64,000 nt of DNA, taken from assembly GCF_001514215.1 (NCBI RefSeq), contig NZ_KQ948863.1:133316-197315 (forward strand). The letters are read 5' to 3'. How positions within the stretch are numbered: the first letter of the stretch is position 1; every line of letters begins with the position of its first letter. The position numbers and the translations under genes were made by a program. Below the pieces are notes generated by a model, which worked only from the letters and a program-made list of their open reading frames with translations, made no database searches and was not told the DNA's origin. This document shows positions 18,097 through 26,937 of the stretch, piece after piece. This DNA is from Streptomyces bungoensis. GTDB lineage: Bacteria > Actinomycetota > Actinomycetes > Streptomycetales > Streptomycetaceae.

Positions 18097-20169
18097 ATGT
18101 TCACGCCCCACAGCCAGCCGGCCCAAGAGCGAGGCGCCGAGCCAGCGACCGTGCGCGCCATCTCCGCCGTGCTGAACCGGCCCCGCGGCGGCGGATCGGC
18201 ACTACCCGCGCCCCGCACGGGTACACCGCGGCCGGCGTACGAGCTCCCGGTGTTGCTGGGCATCGTGACGGTCGCCGCCCTGCTCACCCTGTGGGGCCTG
18301 GACGACAGCTCGTTCCATGCGTTCTACGCGGCCGGCGTGCGCAGCATGACCGACAATCCGGTCGCCTTCTTCTACGGATCCTTCGACCCGGGCAACACGA
18401 TCACGATCGACAAGCTGCCCGGCTACCTGTGGCCGCAGGCCCTGTCGGCGCTGGTCTTCGGCTTTCGTCCATGGGCGCTGGTGCTGCCGCAGGCGGTCGA
18501 AGGCATGGCCTGCGTGGTCCTGCTCCATGGTCTGGTACGCCGCTGGGCGGGCGTGCCGGCCGGTCTGCTGGCGGCGGGCTTTTTGACCCTCACTCCCGTG
18601 TTCGTCGGCCTGGGGCGGTCCGTCACGGAGGACTCGCCGTTCGCCCTTCTGCTGCTTCTGGCCGCCGCGGCCACCCAGCGGGCGACCGAGCGGGGCCAGG
18701 GCCGCCGGCTGCTGCTCGCGGGGGTATGGGTGGGCGCCGCCTTCCAGTGCAAAATGCTGGAGGCCTGGGCGGTGCTGCCCGCCCTCGCTGTGACCTACCT
18801 CGTCGCCGCGCCTACGGCTCTGCGCCGTCGGCTCTTGGACGTCGCGCTGGCCGGCGCGGTGGCGTGCGGCGTGTCGCTGTCGTGGATGGTGGTGGCCACG
18901 CTGACCCCGGCGTCCGAGCGCCCCTACCTCGACGGCACCACGGACAACTCGGCGTATGGTCTGGTCGTCGGCTACAACTTCCTGACCCGCTTCCACGGCC
19001 TCGACGCGGCCGCCGCCGGTAGCGTCGCCCCCAACGAGAGCTTGCGGACGGCCGGCACCGGGCCCGGCATGGGCGACAGCGTCTGGAAGATGTTCAGCCC
19101 CGGGATCGCCACTCAAACCGGATGGCTGTACCCGCTGGCCGCGCTCGGGGTCGCGGGCGGCGCTTGGGCGCTGTGGCGGCGGCGTGCGGCCCGCACGGAC
19201 CGGGTGCTGGCAGGCTATGTGCTGTGGGGGTCGTGGCTGGTCACGTTCTTCCTGTTGTTCAGCTTCGGCAGTGTGACCGGACACACCTATTACATGGGTG
19301 TCGTCGCCGTGGCGCTGGCCGCGATGGGCGGCGCCGGGGCCGTGCGGGCCTGGCAGGCGTGCCGCAGGGGCGGTCGACGGGCCTGGGTGCTGCCCGGCGT
19401 GATCGCCGTGAACCTCGCCTGGTGCGTGACCCTGACGCTGTGGTACCCGCACTTCTTCCCCTGGTCCGTCCCCACCGCCGCAGCCCTCGGCCTGGTCGCC
19501 CTGGTTCTGTCGTGCATCCGCCGACGGCCGCGCCTCGTCGCGGCCGGCCTGGCCGCCGGGCTCGCCGCGGTCCTGCTCATCCCGGCCGTTTGGTCGGCGT
19601 CGGCGCTGTCCCTGCGCTACAACCAGCCCGGCTCGCTGGGCCGGGTGGGCCCCACCAACCATCGGGTGGGCAACCCGCTCGCGAAGCTCGCCCCGACCCG
19701 GGAACGCCTGCTGGCCTACCTGACCGCGCACCGAGGCGGCGCCGAGTACCTGGCCGCAGTGCCCGGCTGGGGGGAGGCCGCGCCCTACATCATCTCCGCC
19801 AACGCGCACGTTCTGCCCGTGGGCGGGTTCACCGGCCGGGTCCCGTATCCGACGTCCGGTGGCTTCCGTGAGCTCATAGACACCGGCCGGCTGCGCTACG
19901 TCGTCCTGAAGCGTGCCGAGGCGAACATGGGCCTGCGCCAAGCGCTCACGTCTACTGCCGTGATCGTGCGCTGGACCGTCGGCCACTGCACGGTCGTGCC
20001 CTCGGCGGCCTACGGCTCCGGCGACCAGGCGGAGGCGCTGTACGACTGCGGCCCGGGTCACGAGAGGGGCCCGGGCCGCAGCACTGAGGGCCTGTCATCG
20101 CCGGTGACTACGGCTCCCTGTTCCACTCCGCGATCACGGGTCGCCCGTGCTCCGTGGGCCGGCGGCTGA
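18097..20169 (+). CDS. GT39/ArnT-like membrane glycosyltransferase
   Basis: A 690-residue polytopic membrane protein of the PMT_2/ArnT-type family, which transfers sugars from polyprenyl-phosphate donors to acceptors at the outer face of the membrane. Visible signatures are the first helix (LPVLLGIVTVAALLTLWGL), the extracytoplasmic loop FFYGSFDPGNTITIDKLPGY with Asp (catalytic region), about 10-12 hydrophobic helices up to residue 515, and a soluble C-terminal domain (ERLLAYLTAHRGGAEYLAAV; YIISANAHVLPVGGF). ATG 18097 is chosen because GAAAGG lies about 10 bases upstream; an earlier GTG or ATG frame adds 40 unlikely residues. The last 40 residues are Arg/Pro/Ser-rich and may be altered. Probably monocistronic. 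Confidence 0.88.
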   Translation: MFTPHSQPAQERGAEPATVRAISAVLNRPRGGGSALPAPRTGTPRPAYELPVLLGIVTVAALLTLWGLDDSSFHAFYAAGVRSMTDNPVAFFYGSFDPGNTITIDKLPGYLWPQALSALVFGFRPWALVLPQAVEGMACVVLLHGLVRRWAGVPAGLLAAGFLTLTPVFVGLGRSVTEDSPFALLLLLAAAATQRATERGQGRRLLLAGVWVGAAFQCKMLEAWAVLPALAVTYLVAAPTALRRRLLDVALAGAVACGVSLSWMVVATLTPASERPYLDGTTDNSAYGLVVGYNFLTRFHGLDAAAAGSVAPNESLRTAGTGPGMGDSVWKMFSPGIATQTGWLYPLAALGVAGGAWALWRRRAARTDRVLAGYVLWGSWLVTFFLLFSFGSVTGHTYYMGVVAVALAAMGGAGAVRAWQACRRGGRRAWVLPGVIAVNLAWCVTLTLWYPHFFPWSVPTAAALGLVALVLSCIRRRPRLVAAGLAAGLAAVLLIPAVWSASALSLRYNQPGSLGRVGPTNHRVGNPLAKLAPTRERLLAYLTAHRGGAEYLAAVPGWGEAAPYIISANAHVLPVGGFTGRVPYPTSGGFRELIDTGRLRYVVLKRAEANMGLRQALTSTAVIVRWTVGHCTVVPSAAYGSGDQAEALYDCGPGHERGPGRSTEGLSSPVTTAPCSTPRSRVARAPWAGG

Positions 20170-20310
20170 CCGTGCCGGTCGCCGACAGGAAGAGGCGTCT
20201 GCCGGCGGACGGCCTCGTAGCCCGTATGACCATGACACAGCGGTGGCCCTCAGCCCTCGACAGTCGCCCGGACGCCTGAGCAGACCGATGATTCAAGTCC
20301 TGCCGGAGTG

Positions 20311-20742
20311 TCAGAGCTGGTAGAAGTCGGAGTAGTGGTCGGGCGAATACCAGACCGCGCCAGTGCTCGAGTCGACGACGATCCGGTAGGCGTCCCGATG
20401 GGCGCCGCAGGTGCGCGGGTAGACGTCGTACTCGTAGAAGGTGTCACCGGACGGCAACTGCCCGTCATTGTTGTAGAACTCGCCGCCCGCGTAGCTGCAC
20501 TCGCCGTCCGGCCAGTCGTACCAACCCCGGGCGGTCGGGTAGCCGAGGTCGGACCAGGCAGAGTTCGCCGAGGCCGCGTCGGAGCATCCGCCGACGCTGC
20601 AGGAGCCGTAGACCGCCGCACTCGCGGCAGGGCTGTTGACGGCGGACGCACTGAGCACGGACGCGATGGCGGCGAACAGCACCGCGGACCGCTTGGCCCA
20701 GGAGAGCTGGGGACGTCGCAGAGTCAGCAAGGAACCCTCCAA
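20311..20742 (-). CDS. Secreted ribonuclease, barnase/RNase Sa superfamily
   Basis: A 143-residue precursor with a signal peptide (KRSAVLFAAIASVLSASAV ... ASA, cleavage near residue 43). The C-terminal part matches guanyl-specific microbial RNases (PF00545): FYEYDV contains Glu104, HRDAYRIVV contains Arg116 and Arg120, and YSPDHYSDF contains His136. The spacings (12, 16 and 32) match RNase Sa Glu54-Arg65-Arg69-His85 to within one residue. So cleavage of RNA 3' of guanosine is expected outside the cell. Four cysteines in the mature N-terminal part and one near Cys112 suggest disulfides. No barstar-like inhibitor gene is adjacent. Confidence 0.82.
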   Translation of the reverse strand: MEGSLLTLRRPQLSWAKRSAVLFAAIASVLSASAVNSPAASAAVYGSCSVGGCSDAASANSAWSDLGYPTARGWYDWPDGECSYAGGEFYNNDGQLPSGDTFYEYDVYPRTCGAHRDAYRIVVDSSTGAVWYSPDHYSDFYQL

Positions 20743-21626
20743 GTAGAGTGACGCATGGACATGACATGCTGATCCTCTTGCGTGGCATCCGGGTGTATCG
20801 CCGGTTGCGGGGAGGGGGGAATTGCGTTTGGACCTGTCGATGCGTAAGAAATGGTCGTTGGCCAGGTGTGATTCCGGTTTGCGGCGGCCGGACGGCGCAC
20901 CTCGGACGAATGGGCTCGGTCGGCTCGGACCCGGCCCTCAGGTCGACCCGCGCGACCCGTGGAGCAGGGCGGTCGGTTGCGCTCGAGGGCGGCGGCGTCG
21001 GCCAAACAGGTGGGTCAGGTCTGCCAACAGGTCGACGCTGTGCTCCGAAGTGGCGGAGTCGCGCCACCGGGTGGCGACGAGCCACGCGGTGTAGGGGTAT
21101 CTCGGCTGGTTGCGCGGGTTCTGAGCGGGAGTGGGCGGATATCTTCCGTCGGTTACGATCGCCGCGATCGGCGCGGGGCCGCGGCCGGCTCGGTGGCTGT
21201 CGGACCAAAGGTCTGGACCTCGCATCTGCTCGGTTGGACGCCGCTACGGCAGAAGACGCGGCACCTGCACAGCTCACATCTCGAGCAGATTTGGCAGGGT
21301 GGTCCGGACGGCGATGAGCCGTTGGTAGGGCATCGTGGAGACCAGAGCAGGAGGTTCGGGCCTATGGCGACTACTTCTCCTTCGACCGGGCGCGGACCTT
21401 GCTGCGTGGATCACGCCATCCGGCTTGGTGTCGTCCATGCGGGGCGGGCCTGGGGATGGGATGCACACATCGTCGAAAGGCTTCAGAAGCAAGGCTTCCC
21501 TTGCGCCACCGCAACCGTGTCGTCAGCCGTCGACTCGCCCCAGGATCGCTCTCGGCCGCTCAGCCCTCCCCGGCACGCTTCGCGGCATCAGCCCTTCGAC
21601 GTGAGCGAGATGCGGATGAGCTGGGC
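20743..21626. other. Region without recognised gene
   Basis: About 880 bases between the RNase and protease genes. Open frames on both strands lack domains and ribosome sites. A minus-strand stretch (ending SEHSVDLLADLTHLFG) looks protein-like but I cannot name it. The first 60 bases should hold the promoter of the RNase gene. Confidence 0.4.
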
Positions 21627-22496
21627 TCAGTCCTCGTCCTGGGCGCGCCGGTAGAGCTTGGCGATGTCGTCGTCGAAATATGCGGCGTAGGAGACATCGT
21701 CCTGGTTGCCGCCGCCCTCGTGGCCGCCCAGGACGCCGATGACGGTGCCGGTGTGGCTCTTGGGGTCGTAGTCGGTGAGCCAGGGGCTGCCGCTGGTCCC
21801 GTCCGCGAGGTGGGTGCACTGGATGCGCAGCTGGGTGTCGCTGAACTTCGTGGTGCGGTTCTGGCACGAGACGGGGGTGTCGCGGCGGGTGGGGTAGCCG
21901 GTGATCTTGACCTTGTTGTCGAAGCCGCGATCTGTACCGAGAGTGTTGCCGCCAAGGACGTCCTGAATGTTCTTGCCGTCCTTCTGGTCCAGAACGAGGA
22001 AGGCGACGTCGAGGTCCTCGTCCTGCGACTTGGCCCAGCGGTCGTCGACGACCACCTTGCTGACCTTCCACAGGCCGGCGGGTTCGTCGCCGTTGCGGTA
22101 GCCGGGGGCGAAGACCAAGTCGTTCAGCGGCTGTCCGGAGTCGGCGTCGAAGACGCAGTGGGCCGCGGTGATCAGCATGTTCCGGCCCGGACTCTGCACC
22201 ACGCTCGCCGTGCAGAAGTGGGCGCCCTGGTCGTCCTTCTCGAAGACCGCGCCGATCCGGGCGTTCTCCTCGGTCCTGCGGGGGGTGTACGCGTTGCCGT
22301 CCTTGGCCGGCGCCGTCGCGGGGAGGTCCTGGTCCTGGCCCCGCTGGGACTGGCCCGGCTCGCCGGACTTGCCGAAACCGCTGCGCCCGCTGCTTCTGGC
22401 CGCATGGGTTTGCCCCGCGGCGTCGCCCATCACTGCGGCTGCCCCGACGATGACCAGCGTCAGCGGCAGCACGGCATTCCTGACTAGCGAGCGCAC
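21627..22496 (-). CDS. Secreted trypsin-like serine protease
   Basis: A 289-residue secreted chymotrypsin-fold (S1) protein. A signal peptide spans residues 1-27. The pro-like linker is Gln/Gly-rich to about residue 75. The triad is His113 (LITAAHCV), Asp163 (DEDLDVAFLVL) and Ser235 (DGTSGSPWL). Cys95 and Cys114 probably form the usual disulfide near the active His. Glu/Asp-rich C-terminus. It belongs to the V8/trypsin-like group of streptomycete exoproteases with a GTSGSP active-site loop. Its minus-strand neighbours are envelope enzymes, but gaps are large and no operon is evident. Confidence 0.92.
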   Translation of the reverse strand: MRSLVRNAVLPLTLVIVGAAAVMGDAAGQTHAARSSGRSGFGKSGEPGQSQRGQDQDLPATAPAKDGNAYTPRRTEENARIGAVFEKDDQGAHFCTASVVQSPGRNMLITAAHCVFDADSGQPLNDLVFAPGYRNGDEPAGLWKVSKVVVDDRWAKSQDEDLDVAFLVLDQKDGKNIQDVLGGNTLGTDRGFDNKVKITGYPTRRDTPVSCQNRTTKFSDTQLRIQCTHLADGTSGSPWLTDYDPKSHTGTVIGVLGGHEGGGNQDDVSYAAYFDDDIAKLYRRAQDED

Positions 22497-22608
22497 AAGG
22501 TCATTATCGACGCGGGCCGCAAGTTCGGGAGGTGCTTGACCGGGAGGCTCCCGTCACAATCCCCCGCCCGGATCGGTCGTCGGCACCCTGGTCGCTACTG
22601 CTGCCGTG

Positions 22609-23123
22609 TCACCGGCGGAAGTGGTCGATCCGTTCAGAAGCAGATGCCGGTCGCTCAAGGAGAGACGGAGAGGGGGGCGCCGTGATGATGACGTCTGGCG
22701 CCGCAAACTTGTCGCCCTTCTCGATCACTACGTGCCTTGGTGTGTCCTGGCCGATGCCGGCTGCCGGTGCGGTGATCTGCGCGTCGAACTCGTACCCGAG
22801 AAAGTCGACGACGGCTTCTCGGTCGGCCGCACTGTTCAAGGGGCTGCCCAGAGGAGTGATCCGGTTCCGCAGAACGGGTCCAGGAGAACACCCGCAAGAT
22901 GTTCCTCGACCAGAGCGGCGACGGCAGAGGCGAGCATCGGGGGTGAGCTGAAAGCCCCCGATCTGCCGCGCGATGCGAACTGGGTCAGGGCGGCCCGCGT
23001 GGCGCGCCGGAGTGCATCCCCCTCAACGGGCACGAATGCGCCGTCCGGCCCGGACGCCTGGCGTTCGAGCGCCTGTAGGGCCGTTTGCGGCCGGCCACAC
23101 CACCAGTTCGGGGCGCCAGGCAC
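22609..23123 (-). pseudogene. Fragment of an N6-adenine DNA methylase-like protein
   Basis: The first piece ends AVAALVEEHLAGVLLDPF followed by CGTGSLLWAAP and a stop (22836); DPFCGTG is the AdoMet-binding motif I of N6-DNA methylases. The next piece continues in another frame: NSAADREAVVDFLGYEFDAQ, HVVIEKGDKFAAPDVIITAPP. APP in the last element stands where the catalytic (D/N)PP(F/Y) motif would be. The target-recognition part is missing. It begins 7 bases upstream of the next gene's stop and is not functional as written. Confidence 0.5.
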
Positions 23124-23130
23124 CGGTGGC

Positions 23131-24255
23131 TCAGTGTGCGACCAGCCGCTCGCTCATCCACTGCAGCATCGGCGGGATCTCCCGCTTCCAGGTGTTGAAG
23201 TTGTGCCCGCCGTTCGAAAGGATGATCGACGAAATTCTGGTCACGTTTGTGCCCTGCACACCCTTTATGAACTTGAGCGTGTCCTTGTAGTTGTGCTCAC
23301 CGACTCTGCTGCTGGTGACGAGCAGCGACGTCTCGGGGGCGGCCAGATGCTTGAGCGCCCAGAAGAGGTCGGCACGGTGCTGCAGGTTCTTGTCGCCGTG
23401 GAAGAGATCCCCGGTGGTGGGGTCGATCTGCGCCTTGTAGTACGGCGACAGGCCCGCTGCGGCCGCGTACGAACGCGGGTGGTGCATGGCGATCTTGAGT
23501 GCGCAGTATCCGCCGGTCGAGTCGCCGGCGATGCCCCAGCTGGCGGGCGTCTTGTCGACCCGGTAGCGGGCCATCACTGAATCGCGCAGATCCTTGGCGA
23601 AGAACGTTTCGGTCTGCGGGCCGCCGGGAACGTCGACGCACTCGGTGTCCCGCGGCGGCGCCACGGTCGGACGTAGCATCACCAGGATCATCGGCTGCAT
23701 CTTCCCTCTTTTGGCCAGCTGCTGAACTGTGCTCGGGTAGTTCAGCTTGTCCACCAGCGCCTGGGCCGTGCCCGGGTAACCCGTGAGAACGACGGACACC
23801 GGGAACTTGCGCGCGTGGTTCTGCGGCTGGAAGTACTCCGGGGGTAGGTACACGAACGCCGGCGTGGCCAGATGCGTCGTACGGCCGATGATGTCGACCT
23901 TCTGGACCTGCCCGGCCACCTGCGGCAGCGCGCTGCTCGCACCGATGACAGGGGAGGCGGAGAGCACTTGGACGGGGCTGCTGCCGCCCTCCGCCACGTG
24001 GTCGACGACTACTCCCTGGCCGGTCTCCTGGCCGAACAGGTCGGACCAGCTGGCGTAGAAGCCGAACGCCTGGTTGGTTGCGAGTCCCACCGTGGCGAGG
24101 GCCGCCACCTGGGTGGCGAGCAGCAGCCCGAACCGTCCGCTGACGGCCCGCCAGTTCCGCCGGGCCAGGCGCGGCCACAGCCATACCGTGCCGAGGAACA
24201 GTACGACGGCGAGGACGATCGCCAGCATCAGCACTTTGTTGCTTGTGAGACCCAT
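23131..24255 (-). CDS. Membrane-anchored esterase (antigen 85 / esterase D fold)
   Basis: A 374-residue alpha/beta hydrolase. Two N-terminal membrane helices (residues 7-27 and 44-62) place the catalytic domain outside. The nucleophile elbow is GIAGDSTGGYCALK with Ser246; the catalytic His is in SNGGHNFNTW near the end; the acid is probably in SSRVGEHNY or just before. The fold and order match the putative esterase/mycolyltransferase-like group (PF00756). It may act on envelope lipids or esters. Two inverted repeats upstream (24437-24475) lie in its promoter region. Confidence 0.88.
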   Translation of the reverse strand: MGLTSNKVLMLAIVLAVVLFLGTVWLWPRLARRNWRAVSGRFGLLLATQVAALATVGLATNQAFGFYASWSDLFGQETGQGVVVDHVAEGGSSPVQVLSASPVIGASSALPQVAGQVQKVDIIGRTTHLATPAFVYLPPEYFQPQNHARKFPVSVVLTGYPGTAQALVDKLNYPSTVQQLAKRGKMQPMILVMLRPTVAPPRDTECVDVPGGPQTETFFAKDLRDSVMARYRVDKTPASWGIAGDSTGGYCALKIAMHHPRSYAAAAGLSPYYKAQIDPTTGDLFHGDKNLQHRADLFWALKHLAAPETSLLVTSSRVGEHNYKDTLKFIKGVQGTNVTRISSIILSNGGHNFNTWKREIPPMLQWMSERLVAH

Positions 24256-24436
24256 GGGCTGTTACCTGCCTGCGCTTTCTGCCCGGCACCCGCCCGCACT
24301 TTGTTGCGAGGGCTTGCTCGGGGCCTTCCTTGGCCTTTGACCCGACTTTCCGGTGGGGAGTGAACCTCTCCTCCCTGGACAACCCTCTCAAGGGGCGCAA
24401 TGTCGCCGGATATCCGATCGGGCCCAAATCGGGGGT

Positions 24437-24475
24437 ATCTCGCAGAACTGCGAGATGCGATGTCTATCAGATAGA
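24437..24475. promoter_or_regulatory. Two adjacent inverted repeats upstream of the esterase gene
   Basis: ATCTCGCAG-AA-CTGCGAGAT (24437-24456) is a perfect 9-bp dyad. Six bases later TCTATC-A-GATAGA (24463-24475) is a perfect 6-bp dyad. They lie between the deacetylase stop (24565) and the esterase start (24255), about 180 bases before the latter. They may be operator sites, or the first may act as a terminator hairpin for the deacetylase gene; no T-run follows. Confidence 0.5.
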
Positions 24476-24564
24476 TGGGCAAATCTCGGGCGAGATTCCG
24501 ACCCGATCCAGTCGCGGCGCATACCGCGCGGCCCGGCTATGAAGCACACTGACTTCTGGTCGGT

Positions 24565-25440
24565 TCAGTGTCCGGCTGGCGGCTGGATGTAGTCCTCCAG
24601 GCGGGCCACCGCGAAGCCCTGTTCCCGGATGCGCTTGAGCAGATTCGCGAACATCTCCGTCATGGTGGTGCCCTTGAGCTCCGCAGGGCCGCGGAAGTGG
24701 GCGAGGATGATGTCGCCGGGACGCAGCTTCTTGCCTGGCTCTTGGTACTGCATATTGCGTACCTGCATGGATTCGCGCCACCAGACGATCGCTCGCGGGC
24801 CGCAATCTCCCACCGCGATCTTGGTGTTGTTGTTGTACGCCCCGTAGGGCGGCCGGAAGAGGAACGGGGCGGTGCCGAACCGCTGGGTGAGGATCTTCTG
24901 GTCGCCGCACACCTCTTGCTTCTGGCGGTTCAGCGGAATGGTGTTCATCGCGGGATGGTGCAGGGTGTGGTTCTGGATGTGGTTGCCCATCGCCTGCAGT
25001 GGCCTGAAGTACCCGTAGTCCGACTTGATGGCGTCGTTCATCAGGAACATCGTGATCGGGATTTTCAGGTCCCGCATCATCTCGATGAACTTGGGGTCCT
25101 TTTCCAGTCCGTCGTCGACGGTGATGAAGACGACCTTCTGGGATGTCGGTACATGCGTGAAGACCGGGATCGGGCCCGTCGCGGACAGCTTGATGGGTTT
25201 GTCCGCGGGGGGCTCGGGAGTCGCGGGCAGCGGCGTCAGGCCCCACTTGCGCCAGGCGGCAGGCTCAGCCGTGATGTGCGACGCGGTCCCGGGCGTGCCG
25301 CCGACGCCGGCGGACGCCGACGAGGTGGCCGCCGGGCCGGTTGCGTTGCCACCGCTCATGCCGCAGCCGCCTACGGACACAGCCAGGAGCACGCTGACCA
25401 GCGGGGCGTAGAACCTGCCGCCTGTGTTGCGTCGCTTCAC
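24565..25440 (-). CDS. Lipoprotein polysaccharide deacetylase (NodB fold)
   Basis: A 291-residue lipoprotein: LLAVSVGGC gives lipobox Cys26. The NodB catalytic domain runs from about residue 100. Motif 1 is FITVDDG (Asp108 catalytic base, Asp109 metal), motif 2 is HTLHH (His157 and His161, metal), motif 3 is FRPPYGAYNN, and motif 5 is ILAHF with the catalytic His. All key residues are present, so metal-dependent removal of N- or O-acetyl groups from a cell-envelope glycan is likely. A Ser/Gly/Pro-rich linker follows the lipobox. The esterase gene lies about 310 bases downstream on the same strand. Confidence 0.93.
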   Translation of the reverse strand: MKRRNTGGRFYAPLVSVLLAVSVGGCGMSGGNATGPAATSSASAGVGGTPGTASHITAEPAAWRKWGLTPLPATPEPPADKPIKLSATGPIPVFTHVPTSQKVVFITVDDGLEKDPKFIEMMRDLKIPITMFLMNDAIKSDYGYFRPLQAMGNHIQNHTLHHPAMNTIPLNRQKQEVCGDQKILTQRFGTAPFLFRPPYGAYNNNTKIAVGDCGPRAIVWWRESMQVRNMQYQEPGKKLRPGDIILAHFRGPAELKGTTMTEMFANLLKRIREQGFAVARLEDYIQPPAGH

Positions 25441-25739
25441 CGCACCGGTCTCCTGACTGCAAAGCTGACCTTGACTCTGCTGGAAGGTAACCGCGGTAGG
25501 AAAAGCGAAGTTCAGCGGTATGAAAGGCGAAGTTCAGCGGAGGGTGAGAATACGGCCAGAGCCCACATCGCCCCCGGCACGATGCGGGCCATCACAGCCG
25601 ACGTCCGGCAGGAGGCGGCGGTGCGGCGGGTGAAGGAGTCGCGCAACCGCTTGGCCCCGAGGTCTCCTGCCGCGCTCGCTGTTGGAGACGTGTAGACCGG
25701 CTGGTGCTGCAACGGTGCTCGCTGTGACTGCTGGCCAGG
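25441..25739. other. Deacetylase upstream region with a short direct repeat
   Basis: No gene is recognised. GCGAAGTTCAGCGG occurs twice (about 25505 and 25530), a short direct repeat close to the start of the deacetylase gene that could be a regulator-binding site. A plus-strand frame ending at 25695 lacks a start and a domain. Confidence 0.35.
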
Positions 25740-26530
25740 TCAAGGACTGTGTCCGCGTCGTTTGTAGTGGTCGTTACGGACCTGGTGTCGTCGTCGGCGC
25801 CAGGTCGACCAGTGCAGGATGTGCTCGGCGGGTGTGGGTCGGCGGTCGGCGAGGCTGAGGTGGAGAGTTGGGAGGATCCGTTTCCGCCTTGTCCGTGTCC
25901 AGCTCTCGGGCTCGCAGGCGGTCACGCATGAGTGGGCGGCCATGGCGAGCGTCATGTGGCGGTGCCCGCCGGGGTAGCGGCGGATTCGGTAGTCGTCCAG
26001 ACCGCATTCCTGCTTGGCGCTCTGGAAGCACTCCTCGATGGCCCACCGGCCGCCCGCGATGCGGATCAGCTCATCAAGCGTGGTCTCGGCGGGGCAGTAG
26101 GCGATGTCGTAGAAGATCTCCTCGGGGCGGCTGACGCTTCGGCGGGCGAGAACCCAGTGCCGGCGGTCCTCGCGGTGCCAGGTCCTTACCTCAACGCGTG
26201 CCCAACTGTAGATGCGCCGATCGTGGGCGCCGTCTCCGCAGGAACGGCGCTTCCATTTCTGCCTCGGCAGGCCGGGAAAGATGTCGTGGACGGGGTGATC
26301 GATGGCCCAGCGGGTGACGACGGTGTCGTGGCGGGTGGTGGCCATGACGTGAAAGATGTCTGCCTGCTCCAGCTCGGACCGCCGGCCCTTGCTGAAGCCG
26401 TGAGCGGCGTCCGCGGTCACCCACCGGAAACGGGATGCGACCGGCGATGACACGTCTGACCATCGCCTTGGCCATGGCCACCTTCGTCTGGAGAGCGCGT
26501 GCGGGCGGCGGCCGGTGCGGCTGCCGTTTC
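25740..26530 (-). pseudogene. IS701-family transposase, 5' truncated and frameshifted
   Basis: The translation has VAMAKAMVRRVIAGRIPF, FRWVTADAAHGFSKGRR with the second catalytic Asp, HWVLARRSVSRPEEIFYD, and GGRWAIEECFQSAKQECGLD with the catalytic Glu, ending in ADRRPTPAEHILHWS. A shift near 26440 separates the first segment from the rest. The N-terminal DDE part with the first Asp is missing beyond about 26530. Confidence 0.8.
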
Positions 26531-26562
26531 GGCAGCGCGACAGGCGTGCAGGGCCGGGGTGT

Positions 26563-26937
26563 TCACGTCCACCCGGTGCTGAACAGGGCGTATTCGAGTA
26601 GGTCGGGTGAGGCGTCGGACGGCCAGCCGTCGGTGGATGCTGTCTGGTGGGCGGCGGCGTGCATGAAGGAGAGGTAGACCGCGTAGCGGTGCGGTGACCA
26701 GTTCCTGTCGCGGCAGACCCAGCGGGCGATCGAGCCGTCGGGGTCGTGGCCGGTCTCCCGACCGACCGCTTGGGCCAGGAATCGCAGGCGCCGGGCCAGA
26801 ACTCGGTGGGACCGGCTGCCGGCGGCACTGTCTTGCTGGCGAAGTACAGGAACTCGGTGTAGATGACGGGCCGAACCCGGGAATGCGGCCCCGCAGCCCG
26901 GCGTAGGCCGCTTCGGCGCCGTGCTCGTGCAGCGTGG
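26563..26937 (-). pseudogene. Second, 5'-truncated copy of an OGG-fold protein
   Basis: This fragment (HEHGAEAAYAGLRGRIPGFG; RETGHDPDGSIARWVCRDRN; SPHRYAVYLSFMHAA; SDASPDLLEYALFSTGWT) is the C-terminal half of the protein encoded at 51751-52600. Similarity is very high, so it is a paralogue or a transposed copy. A frame change near 26870 splits it. At 26937 it is joined to TniA-like transposase sequence, so its N-terminal half is gone. IPGFGPS and the following segment resemble a helix-hairpin-helix of the glycosylase superfamily. Confidence 0.65.

Noticed and set aside
18202..20061. A 619-residue antisense frame over the GT39-like gene
   Set aside because: Gly/Gln/Arg-rich shadow translation with no motif; the sense strand has a clear membrane protein.
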